Below the pieces are notes generated by a model. The model was not told the origin of the DNA. It was given only the letters and a program-made list of their open reading frames with translations, and did no database searches. Shown piece by piece: positions 11,274 to 22,284 of a DNA stretch of 64,000 bases (the first letter of the stretch is position 1; the number at the start of each line of letters is the position of its first letter). The stretch comes from Quercus robur (Eukaryota > Streptophyta > Magnoliopsida > Fagales > Fagaceae). Location: contig NC_065544.1 in assembly GCF_932294415.1 (NCBI RefSeq), positions 18,575,351-18,639,350 of the forward strand, read 5' to 3'. The translations under genes and the position numbers were made by a program.

Positions 11274-11289
11274 CATTGTACTAAAAGTT

Positions 11290-11726
11290 GATATTCATAG
11301 AAATTTGACAGTTTATGGTGCATTAAAGTTTTAATTTAAAATATTAAAAAGGTGCTAAATATTTCACCATTTTCACAACCAATGATTGTTAATTTTTTTA
11401 CTACAAAAGAAATTATTTTTCTTATCTTTTTCCCTCAATCTCAATAAGCCATGTGTCACATAGATTGTTATAATGAACTAAGATCATGGTTTTGGGTCAA
11501 GATTCAGATTCTATTTACTTTCATGCTTATCGCAGATGTTCTAGATCTCATATTCATTCTAGATTCAATGTAATCAAACTTGTTGAACGATTTGAAAGGC
11601 AAGGATAATTAGTTAATTACATTAGAAGTAGTTTTTCCACCAATTTGAGTCATGATTCATGTGACCTTAAAAGGCACATGCTTCAATTCATCCATCAATT
11701 TCTTATCAAATTTAATATTTGACGTT

Positions 11727-11780
<54 letters not shown>

Positions 11781-13020
11781 GATATGAACTTGTGAGTTAA
11801 GTAGATAGCATAATATGGATTTGTTTTTAAAATGATTTTTATTTCATAATTTCTTTCATAGGTAATAAATGAATTCAACTACTCTTAAAATTGATTTTTG
11901 TGAAAAGTTATTTTTTGGTTCATACGGTCCTATCTATGATATTGGTGAAAATTATGGAAATTCAAATTATCATTTCTGCAAACAACGTGTATGAGATTCT
12001 TAATTGATTTAATTCTTAGTTTGATGGAATGTTGGGATCAATTGATATAGCATCCAAAATTTTTATTCAAATAAAATTACAACACTCAATTAATTAATTA
12101 TGAATATTAATTTTGAGATGCTTTGTGTGCAAAATATGGTGTTTTGGGGCGTTTGGATCATCCCTATGATTTTTTTTTTTTGGGGCTGGATTTAATAGTT
12201 ATTCCATAATAATTTTTTTTTATTAATTATAAAGAAATCCCAATGTATTCATTTTGAAGATAACTACCAACATGCCCCTTATTGATATATCCTAAGTTCT
12301 TTATGTCATTTACAGAAACAATCCTTTTAAATATGATTTTGGTGGACAGTGATTCGACACTATATCACTCCTCGTGGCTCATTCTTCATTTTACAAATAA
12401 TTGAGGATGATGTGAGAAGTGAAAACCCTAAATTGTGATAATGGTGGACAAGCTTATCCAACCCAGCTTTAATAAATGACCTTAGGATTGCTTTAATATA
12501 TATTTTTATTTATTTATTTATTATATAATCATTTTATTAGCAATGTAATAATAAACATGTTACATGATCACTATTATTCATTACGAATGTTTAGTGATAA
12601 CATAAACATAAAAAGATTTTATAGTTTATAGCTTCTCTTTTGTCTTTTCTAGATTAAACATCAATCTTTACATAAGTGACAAACTACTTGTTTTACTAGA
12701 AGCATACTATAGTTCTTTCACTTTCTTCTTTATCAACATTATTTACTGACTTGTGTTTCACATTTGTAGTGTGTTTTGATTCTTTTGAAGGCAAGTTCGA
12801 TTAGAGGAATCAAATAGCTGGTGCAAGAGTTAGAAATCTTATATTGAAAGTTTCTAGTATCCTATAAGTAATAATGTTATTTTGGGATATTGTTGTATTG
12901 TCCGATTTAATATTGTTATGTATTTCAGTTTTAAAGCTACTGTTTTTTTTAGGGGGTTTAAAGCTACTGTTAGTTGCGGTGTTTTGAACTAATGATGTTA
13001 TGCAGGACCGTAAAGTCATG
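11290..13020. other. Intergenic AT-rich region
   Basis: A T homopolymer of more than 40 bases occupies about 11731-11775. Otherwise the stretch has A/T-rich single-copy-looking sequence with no coding region or defined element. Confidence 0.5.
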
Positions 13021-13026
13021 TCAGTT

Positions 13027-13160
13027 CACTACAAAAATATTAACCTATATTGGTATTTTTAAATCGCTACTATATATAGGTCTAAAAAACGTCAATATAG
13101 ACCCAATTGGGCTATTAACGTATTTAAACCGCTGCACCAATTGGGTTTTGCCAAGGACCA
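13027..13160 (+). mobile_element. Possible CACTA-type terminus
   Basis: The sequence starts CACTACAAAAATATTAACC and is followed by alternating subterminal motifs in both orientations (TATATTGGTATTTTTAAA, CGCTACTATATATAGG, AACGTCAATATAGACC). This is the layout of plant CACTA ends. No second terminus was found; a 19-nt G run at 13178-13196 and then AT-rich DNA follow. Confidence 0.4.
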
Positions 13161-13177
13161 TGCTGGCGTCACAGTTA

Positions 13178-13196
13178 GGGGGGGGGGGGGGGGGGG
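13178..13196. repeat. 19-nt G homopolymer
   Basis: An uninterrupted G run beside the CACTA-like terminus. The length is likely variable or misassembled. Confidence 0.8.
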
Positions 13197-13199
13197 ATG

Positions 13200-14722
13200 T
13201 GGGGGTATAGAGCCATATGAAAGTCTCGGCATCTTGGGAAGTAAGCAACAAAAATGATCCTCATCACATTTTTAAAAATATATATATATATATATATATC
13301 CTTATAATAATATACAGGGAAAATTAACATTTTCTAATATTATAAAATAAAATTTTCAAAATTCATATGTTTCTAAGTCATTATACTAATATATATTTTA
13401 ATTTAATTTTTATAGCTAGCTAAAAACAATATTAAAATATGTTAGTTTAAACTTATTGAACGTATCATCTTTTTTTATTTAATCATTAAAAAAAAACATA
13501 ATATAAAACAAGTTAACAAATCACTAAATTGGCTTTTATCTTCTACGAACAAATTATAATTAAATTATATAATTTTTTATTTCTTATAAATTGTCTAATT
13601 TGATTTTTTTTTTTTTTTAACAATTATGGGCCTATCAAAATACCAATTTCAATAAATATACAAAATCCAAAGGCATGGCCAAGCCCATGTGTACTTTATC
13701 TGAAGGAAAATTTGGGAGTTGTGAGGTGTAGGGCAAAATAAGATTTTTATTATCATATGTTTTAAGTTTAATGCTAAACTTCGTAAATGGGCTTAGGTTG
13801 TTTGCAAAACCACCAGTCCATGAATAGTTAACTGTGCATAAATCCAAATACACAAAAAAAAATAATAATAATAATAATAAAAAATAAATAAAAAAGGCCC
13901 TTTGAATCTAATGGATAAACTCCATATCTGTCAAACTGGAAACCTCTATAGATGATAGGCCCATCACCTTTAACATTGATTTTCACAATCCCACAAATTT
14001 ACAGGTAATGAGGGTTGTATTTCCATTAAAGGAGAACTAACCAGATGTGGTTGAGTCAACTGAATTGCCTTAAAAAACATAAAACCATAGCAATCTAGCT
14101 TGTTATGAAATCCCATTACTATAGGCTGGTGTTTTTGCTAATTCCCACTAACCAAAACAGTTTTTCCCTTCAATTGAAGATTCTTGGCTGTACCTCTAAA
14201 GTAAACATAATAGCCAAATAAAATCATTGTCTTAGGGAGGAGAAAAACTAATGTTAGTTTCTAAACCTACAGTCAAAGTTTCTGTCTTTATACATTCGAT
14301 CAGCAAATGCCAAAACTAGTTTTCTCCATGTTTTGAAGCACAAATAGCTCGACAGTCCTCCTTATCTCTCACCTGACTCACCACAGCACTCCAAATTTAT
14401 GCACTTTCTTAAATCGAAATCATACATCTCTATAGTTAGTTGGGAATTCCGTCTTCATTCTCTTTCTTTTTTTTTTTCTTTTTTTTTTTTCCCTAACTCA
14501 AGCGCAATTTAGAGGCACACCGATAACCTTCCTCACTTTATGTGTTGCTGCACATACGTACTTTACTTCCCTGGCTTGAACCCAAGTCTGAGAGGCGATC
14601 CAATCAAATTCTGATGTGTGGCAAGGCAAGATAATGACCCCAACATTTTGGAGACTTTGAATGGAGAATCGATTAGTCTGACAGAAATATGACACCAAAG
14701 CCACGTAGCCTGTGTAAAGAAT
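13200..14722. other. AT-rich region left of the MULE, possibly interior of an older LTR element
   Basis: It contains a TA microsatellite (about 13280-13300), T runs and no recognisable gene. The minus-strand open stretch at 14498-14704 would join the DNA right of the MULE (21728-21936) in the pre-insertion sequence. I do not recognise its product. Confidence 0.4.
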
Positions 14723-14731
14723 GAACCTTTG

Positions 14732-14905
14732 GAGGAATTATTGGGACCTCCTGGAGGACCACTGATGTGGTCCTCCCAGGTCCTGTCACCCAATTAGAAA
14801 ATGTCACCTAACTATTTTTTTAAACTCAACTCTACATCATCACTTACCTATTAACTTAATTATTATTAGCAAATCAAACCAAGGTTAAAACTAATACAAG
14901 CACAG
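14732..14905 (+). repeat. Left terminal inverted repeat of the MULE
   Basis: It pairs with 21545-21718 in reverse complement over the same 174-bp length, with scattered substitutions. The best-preserved part is the inner TATTAGCAAATCAAACCAAG block. Confidence 0.9.
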
Positions 14906-15655
14906 TAGAAACCTTCTAACTGTGTTAACCCAATCTCAATTAGCCACTTCTAACCCCAACTGTGTTAGCCACTTCTCACCCAATTTCTGAAACCCAAAAT
15001 TTTATTTTACCCGCTCAATCCTCTTCCCTCTCCCTTCCTGCATCATTGGATGAGTCTTTCGAACAATCTTATGCTGGGCTTTATTTCTTCTCCCTTGGAT
15101 GAATAATGAGTACGATTGACTGTAAACTATGGATGAAGTGGTTGCTAGAATCCACACACCACCATTGCAACTAACCAAGATTGATCAAGCTAAGGTATGT
15201 ATGTTACAAAGACTCATTTCACTCTTCAATGTATCATTTTCTTTACTTTGTTTTGTTTTTAAGTAGTTTATAAATATGGTTTCTTCTACGTGTTTGATAA
15301 AAGCCCAAGATGAGAAAGAATTAAAATAATGAAATTTTTATGTGTTGTTTTCTTTCTATCTAGTTTATAGATATTAAAAATTAAATTTTTATGAGTCTGT
15401 GGTGTGAATTGTTAGAACCCATTCCATACCCCTGCCTACTTTTTGTTTTTGGGTTTATTAAATGTCATTTTGTTTCTTTGGTCTTGAAACAGAGCACAAG
15501 TTCTAAACGAACCTTAAGTCCAAAATGTAAAAATAGTTCAAATTTTTTTTTCTTACAATTAATAGTTTATACGCACACACCATTCTAACCATTCTTTTTT
15601 TTTAATTATTATCCTTTTGATTTGAGTTTCCCTAGAAATGTGTTTCGTGATGTTT

Positions 15656-17785
15656 TTAATTATAGATATTAGAGTCGATGAAGAACTACAAGATGTTAAA
15701 AATTTGCTAAGAATGGTGGTGTACAGTGACGAGGAAGCATATAAATTGTATAATGATTATGCTATACGAATTGGGTTTAGTGTTCGAAAAAAAAAAAAAC
15801 TCAGATATGCAAAAAATGATGTAAGACAACGAGAGTACATGTGTTCGAAAGAATGATTTCCATGAGATGGTGACCATTTGGATGATAAGAAATTCAAAAG
15901 ATTACAAACTAGGACTGGTTGTGAAGCTAGTATCCAGTTTACAGTGACAAATGGTGAGTGGAAGGTTACTCATTTCAAACCTAATCATAATCATGAGCTT
16001 GCAAAGCTTGAAGAAAGACTGTTTTTAAGGTCGAATTGAAAAATAACTAATGCTCAATTAGGTGTAATAAGAACTTTCAAAGAAGCGGGCATAAGAACAG
16101 TAAGTACATATTCCTATTTAGTTGAGGAAGCTGGGGGATTTGAAAATGTTGGGTTTATAAAACGAGATTGCTATAATGTGATGAACAAGCAGAAATTAAT
16201 CAATGTTGAGACTGGAGATGCTCAAAGTTTAGTAAACCATTTTAAACAGAAGCAAGCAGAAGATCCTATGTTTTTTTATGCAATTCAAGTTCATCAAGAA
16301 AATCGAATGACAAATTTTTTTTGGAGAGATGGTAGATCAAGAATTGATTATAACTCTTTGGAGATGTAATATGCTTTGACACTACATATCGAACTAACAA
16401 GTATAATATGATATGTGCCCCATTTGTAGGTGTCAACCATCATTAGAAGAATGTACTTTTTGGTTGTGCATTTCTATTGGATGAAACAACTGCTTCGTTT
16501 ACTTGGTTGTTTGAAACATTTTTGGAATCAATGGGAAATAAAAAACCAAAGACAATTTTTACTGACTAATGTCAAGCAATGAAGAATGCCATAAGAGTTG
16601 TGCTTCGTGATACTTCCTATGCTTATGGCATATCTCAAAAAATGCTGCAAAAAATTTACCAAAGCATTATGGGAATCCTAAATTTAAGAGTAGATTTAAT
16701 AAGATTCTTTATAATTGTGAGACAGAAATAGAGTTTGAGTCTTGTTGGGATGCCTTGCTTAGAGATTACAATTTGGTGGGCAATAAGTGGCTTAGCACCT
16801 TATATGAAAAACATCAAAGGTGGTGTTCAGTTTTTAGTCATAACATTTTCTCTTGCCGAATGAAAGCTTCATCTAGAGTGAGAGTACAACTAATGTTTTT
16901 CAACATATGGCATGCAAAACAATGAGGCTAACAAAATTTGTACATGAGTATGAGAAAGTTTCTAAAAATATGCGCACGGAAGACTTAGAAGAAGATTTTC
17001 GTTGCAAAGAAGGTACATCTTTTCAAATACTCCAAAATTGTGGACTTTTGCAACATGCATCATCTTTTTATACTCAGACAATGTTTAAAAGATTTGAGTT
17101 AGAAATTACTTCTACCTCAGGGGTCACACACCAAGATGTTAATTCTGATGGAGTGTCTTCCACCTATGAAGTCATTGAAGGAGGTAGTCGGAGGGTTCAT
17201 GTTATCCATTTTAACTCCTCAAATAATGTTGTAACATGCAGCTGTAAAATGTTTGAAACATTGGGGTTACTATATCGACATGCTTTGTGAATAATTATTG
17301 TGAAAAATGTAACAAAGCTTCGTGTTCAGTATAATTTGAAATGATGGACAAAAGATGCAAAGATATATAGTGTTGTATGTGATCATGCAAAATCAACTGA
17401 TGCAAATGATGAGTTGTCAATGACATCACGTCGTAATGAATTAATGCACTCAATTTATGAAATTTTCACAAGAAGTGCAACAACAACTCGACATATTGAA
17501 ATGTGCAAAACAAAAATTAGAAAGATGATAGAATTAGTTGAGAAAGATATGGAGGTGTTAAGTGTGGCAAGAGATGATGGTGAAAGAGAAAATAGTTTTG
17601 TTGATAATACCATCTTTGGTGATGTTGAGAAGACAAATTGCTCACTCAATAATTTACCTATATTAGATCCCCCGTGTGTGCGACCAAAAGGAGTCACAAA
17701 TGCGAGAATGAAAAGCAACATGGACAAGCGTAAAAGGAAGGCATTAAAAGATATTATGAGATCAAGTAAATATTTTTGTTTTTAA
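15656..17785 (+). pseudogene. FAR1-RELATED SEQUENCE-like MULE transposase, broken
   Basis: Pieces appear in the order of the FHY3/FAR1 family. First, a FAR1 DNA-binding zinc-type domain (about 15690-15990: EEAYKLYNDYAIRIGFSVR, later FKPNHNHEL). Then the MULE DDE transposase core (about 16220-16620: FFYAIQV, FDTTYRTNKYN, FLLDETTASFTWLFETFL, KTIFTD). Last, a SWIM zinc finger (about 17230-17285: CSCKMFETLGLLYRHAL). Several in-frame stops (near 15854, 16038, 16442, 16567) and at least one frameshift (near 16355) break it. The third SWIM ligand, normally Cys, is Tyr. In Arabidopsis FHY3/FAR1 are domesticated light-signalling factors, but the position inside terminal repeats shows that this copy is the element's own transposase. 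Confidence 0.85.
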
Positions 17786-18174
17786 ATTTTAAATTGAAAA
17801 AAAAATGTTAGTTCAATGATTCAATTGTTTATTTGTTGTGAATAATGCCCAATATTTCCTCTCTTTTTTTAGAACAATTGCCCACGAGAGGACTTCCAGC
17901 AAACTCTAGTCATGTTAGAGAAGGTATTGGCTTTTATCTATAAATAATTTTACACAGTCAAGTGACTCTTTAAACTTAGGTATCCCAAGTTTGCATTGGT
18001 CAAAATATTTTTTTTTACTGCCATTTATTTGTAGACACTTACAATTTTTCTTATATATATATATATATATATAAATATATATATGTTATCTTGTCTATAT
18101 TGCCTTTGGAATAGTTGTCAATAATGTACTATATGTAGCCCATAAGTCCTATGAAAATAACATTATTACTTGCA

Positions 18175-18406
18175 ACTCAGCAGTAGGGTCTTTTCTTTTG
18201 TTTCTTTTGTTTGGGTTAAAAGAGCTTGCAACTCAGCAACACATGAAGCTGCAAAACTAGCTCTAAAACCCCCCTGGTCTATGTGTTTCACTAAGGATAG
18301 TCTGCCATTGGTGTTAGTCGAAGTTTGTAAGGCAGACTTCCCCCCTTGTTCTACACTTTTTTAATGAAGTTTCATTGAAGTTAATAAATAAATAAAAAAA
18401 AAAAAA
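18175..18406 (+). mobile_element. LINE-type retro-insert inside the MULE (RNase H C-terminal fragment)
   Basis: It is bounded by a perfect 15-bp direct repeat ACATTATTACTTGCA (18160-18174 and 18407-18421). It ends in an AATAAATAAATAAAAA-type tail. The body encodes the last part of an RVT_3 domain (FSFVSFVWVKRACNSATHEAAKLAL), a sequence typical of plant L1 tails. It is a strongly 5'-truncated insertion that occurred after the MULE sequence existed. Confidence 0.85.
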
Positions 18407-19499
18407 ACATTATTACTTGCATTGTCAATAATAATAGTCCTATGAAAATAACACTATATGCCTTACAACAGCTGTCACTAATTCACAAATCTCAACATAT
18501 GCACCACAATGTACAAGTCTATGCCAGCCAATGCACCCATCTAGTGTACCCATGGATGAGAACTACAATAATCAAGTATGAACTAAGCCCCTTGCATTCT
18601 CTTTTTTATTTATTTTTAAATGATCATACATTTTAATATCTTATTGTATTTTATAGGTATTCCATTCTTTAGGCATGCTAATGACTAGTAGTTCAAATCA
18701 TTTTCAACTATCAAATTAGCTACAAGTAAAAAATAAAATAAAATGATTTATGCACTTGTATTTCATTTTTATAAATATCTACCATTTGATGTTGAGATAA
18801 TTTGAATGTAAAACCTTTTTTTTTTTTATTGGAGTGGTGCTTCTCCAAATGTTAGCTTAACAAGCATGCTTCAAAGTAACGATTGCTTGAATCATTTAAG
18901 TCAAGTAAATATACTTGCTATTTTTTTTTTTTTTTTATTCCTCATTAGTTATGTTTATTTATTTGTATCAATAGTTATCACTTTGTTACTAATAATTGAA
19001 AATGTCCATATCTAATTTCACAAAATTCTTTCTTAAATGGTTTTACACAACTAAATCTAAGACAAAAGTGATTTGACTTGAAAGATATTTGATGAGAATT
19101 CAACTCAAAAGATTCTTGACAAGTATGCAACTAACAAGTATAGATTGATGATGAGAGGAGTGAAAGCTAGAAAGCTGTAGGAAATGTTGTTTTTGTATTT
19201 TGAAGGCAATGAAAATAGGCTAATTTTTAGGATATGTTAAAATACATTCATTTTTGTATGTTTACTTTTGTTATACCTTCTCATCCTCAGAAAAAAAAAT
19301 TGTATTATTCAACACTGTTATTCATCCAATTGAATATAACTAATATAAATTAAAAGTATTTTCATTTCAAATGTGCTTATATGCAATTTCTTGTGAACTG
19401 TAAAGGTGTTTCATTGTTTGGTTTATGTGTGTATTTTTTACTTTTGTTCTAACTTCATTTGGATAATGTTTTGGAGCAAGGGGGAAAATATGGTTTTTT

Positions 19500-20160
19500 T
19501 GTTGTTTTAGTTTATGATTGCATATGAATTTCTTGGAGGTGTTCTGGGGATTGAGTAGTTTGGCTTGTAAATACCTAACAATTTATTTTTTGGATTTGGG
19601 GATAATTAAGCTTGATGATTGGTTTCTTAAACTTTTACTTTGGGATTGTACAGATGCTGTGGAAGTGTGGAAGTTTACTCTCTTTTTTTTTCAGTCTCAA
19701 CATACTGTACAGTTTTAGAATTTTATGGATTTGCTTTGGTTTCTTTGGTAGGAAATCCATGACTAATTCTTTGCTAGTGCAGTGGGTTGAGTAGTTTAAC
19801 AGTGATTTTAGGGCTGTAAATGTGAAGGCCCCTCTTGAATCTGCAAAGTATTCACAAGCTTGAAAGTTGCCTACTGATGACGTGTTCAGAGTCAATATGG
19901 ATGTTGCAATTTTCTTTTCTCAACGTATGTGTGGGTTAGGTGTTGTGATAAGGGATGAGATGGGATTGGTGGTTGGTGCTCTTAGTAAAAGGTTTAAAGT
20001 TCCAGTTTCCTATTCAAAAAAAAAAATGGTGCGTTAAGTTTAAACGCTGAAGATGTCCCACCTAATTAGTCTATCAGTAATTGTGCGGTTTACTCTACTT
20101 GTATGGATGATTGCTTTCGTGTTCCTTTTCTTTGAATGAAATTTGAAGTTTATCAAAAAA
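19500..20160 (+). mobile_element. Decayed LINE 3' end inside the MULE
   Basis: The region 19880-20000 encodes, with interruptions, the start of an RNase H-like domain (VFRVNMDVAIFF, then GLGVVIRDEMGLVVGALSKRF). It runs out in a short A stretch near 20153-20160. The remainder has stops in every frame. The ends are approximate and no target duplication was found. Confidence 0.5.
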
Positions 20161-21540
20161 AGTTATAACGTTTAAATATGTCATTTGTGAAAATTTGTAT
20201 TGGAGATGTTGCTACAGCTGTTAGATATTCTAGGATAATTGGGTTATTTTTTTCCTTTGCTCATCCTTCAATAAACCAAACTAGGATAAAAAAAATAAAA
20301 AATAAAAATAAAAAGGGAATTTAACTAAAGATGCAGCTGCCATTTGACCTAAAAAAAGTGCTGGTTTTGCTGTTTTTCAACTTATTTGCTCACTACCTAG
20401 GTCCCAAAGTAGGCTCTGTTTTTTCTTTCATTGTTTTGGCCCTGGCAAATGTAACATTGGGTTGTAATGTAACTTGCTGTGGCCTTCATGTGCTACCTAG
20501 GATGCTCATGACCAAAGTTTTTGTAATACAATAGCTTTACATCAATAAAATTTCTAACATTTCTCTTAAAAAAACATCACTAATAGTCTAACAAATGAGA
20601 AATTTTATTGTCAAAATGAACAAAATTTACAATGAGATCCAAACACCAAAACAAAAAGATGAACCGCATTTATAAACACAAAATTTATTTGCAAATACAA
20701 TAACTAAAAGCTAACATGGCTAATATAGCCTAACATACAAACTAATGCAAGGATAAATGAGCTTCTGAAGAGCATTTACAACTCCAAATGAAAACAACTA
20801 TACCAAAACCACATAAACAATTCACATCAGAACCAATTCCTCCAAGTTAGCAGCAAGCCTACAACTAAATACTACTAATACAATCTTGCCCACAACCAAA
20901 TACCACTAATACAATCTTTATTCAAAACTTTGGGACATCAATCTTTGCAGCATCAATAACAACGTTCAAATGAAAAAATCATGGAACCCAGCAACAAAAA
21001 GACTCACAATCACAATCTTCGATCCCCACATTACAAATTGAAAAGAACTTAAAACACTTTTATGCCTTCATCTCATCAATCACGTCCCTGTTAAGATCGA
21101 ATGGACATGGGTCTTAAAACCTAAATTACAAAATTCCCATGTCCCCACTAGATCAAGTACAAAACTGGCCATTGTGGAGCTTGTGGCCCTTGGCCCTATC
21201 TTTGCCTCTCGGTAAAGAACATGCAACCCAAACCTTCTCACGTCCCCACCAGGTCTGAATCCACACACCGCCATGGAACTTGTTGGCTCTCCTTTCGACC
21301 CTCCACTAACTATCACCGCTAGAGTTCTTGTGGTGATGGAGATGGTTATGGGTGAAAACAGCAGCCTTCCATGGGCAAAACTTCTGGAAATTTCAGTTTC
21401 ATATGGAGAAAGAAGGGAAATTTCTTCTCTGGAGAGATACTAGGGAAATAGAGTTAAAGAGAGAGAGGAAGAAGGAGGCAGATAATGTTAAGGGTTTGAG
21501 AAAAATTTTGAATTACTGTTTAGTTGATTTTGGGTTAAAT
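20160..21540. other. MULE interior right of the retro-inserts, unidentified
   Basis: It includes another possible LINE 3' tail near 20330-20575 (ending AATAAAATTTCTAAC and A run) and a minus-strand open stretch at 21080-21316 that I cannot identify. This is the usual place for captured host sequence in MULEs, but I see no recognisable gene. Confidence 0.4.
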
Positions 21541-21544
21541 CTAG

Positions 21545-21718
21545 CTGTGTTTGTATTAGTTTTAACCTTGGTTTGATTTGCTAATAATAGTTAAGTTAAT
21601 GGGTAAGTGATGATGTGGAGTTGAGTTTAAAAAAATGGTTAGGTGGTATTTTCTTATTGGGTGGCAATACCTAGGAAGACCACATCAATGGTCCTCTAGG
21701 AGGTCTCAATAATTTCTC
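21545..21718 (-). repeat. Right terminal inverted repeat of the MULE
   Basis: Reverse complement partner of 14732-14905. It is followed directly by the second copy of the target duplication. Confidence 0.9.
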
Positions 21719-21727
21719 TAACCTTTG

Positions 21728-21936
21728 ATATATACACGCTTTCTCAAATGTCAACTCAATCAAAATGATTGAATATGCATGCCTACATCCAATCTTACAC
21801 AAATTTTTGTTGCAATGACAGAGTCTAAATTAATGAGAGCAACCTTATGATCCTCATCTAAGCCATCTTCATTATGTTTTCTTTGTTTATCAAATCCAAA
21901 CATCATCATACGAGATGATGAAGTGAGCTCTGATAC
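21728..21936 (-). other. Possible leader of an older LTR retrotransposon, split by the copia and the MULE
   Basis: Read on the minus strand, this stretch begins GTATCAGAGCTCACTTC, the last part of a tRNA-Met primer-binding site, directly beside the copia target duplication. Removing the copia (21937-27550 and one GATAC) would join it to a CCTAACA LTR-like 3' end at 27560-27566. An open stretch follows but is not recognisable as gag. Confidence 0.4.
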
Positions 21937-22200
21937 TATAAGAACAGAGATATTATATGAAGTGAATCTTATGCTCCCACACACTCAACATTGGGAGTTG
22001 CTTTCATATATATAATCAGATTAGTTATATAGGATAAGATGTTTAAATAAGAAAGAATACATTTGAAATACAAATTGTAGATGAGATATGAAAGTGCTCT
22101 GGCTTATCTTGAATAGTTCTTATCTATTGCAATATTTGAATTTGAATTAATCTGATTTGCTGTAGTGTTTGATTCCCTATCAGATTGGTATGCTTCAATA
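21937..22200 (-). repeat. 3' LTR of the copia element
   Basis: Minus-strand ends TATTGAAGC and GTTCTTATA. It lacks a 17-bp segment present in the other LTR. Confidence 0.9.
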
Positions 22201-22284
22201 TCCCCCCGCAAGCTCAACGGGGAAGGATACATATGGAGCTTGGAAATGAGATGAAACAAGCGGTTTGGTGAAGACATCCGTTAA

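Larger units (their letters stand above)
14732..21718 (+). mobile_element. Mutator-like (MULE) transposon with FAR1/FHY3-type transposase, complete ends
   Basis: This 6,987-bp element has 174-bp terminal inverted repeats (14732-14905 and 21545-21718) beginning GAGRAATTATTGRGACC, and a 9-bp target duplication GAACCTTTG/TAACCTTTG (14723-14731, 21719-21727; 8 of 9 identical). Both are hallmarks of Mutator-like elements. It carries a decayed FAR1-related transposase on the plus strand (15656-17785). It was itself hit by retro-inserts (18175-18406, and a LINE-like relic near 19500-20160). Low identity between the arms and many stops in the transposase point to an old, inactive copy. Confidence 0.9.

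Noticed and set aside
15656..17785. A functional FHY3/FAR1-type regulatory gene
   Set aside because: Multiple stops, a frameshift and a lost SWIM ligand, and it lies within MULE terminal repeats.
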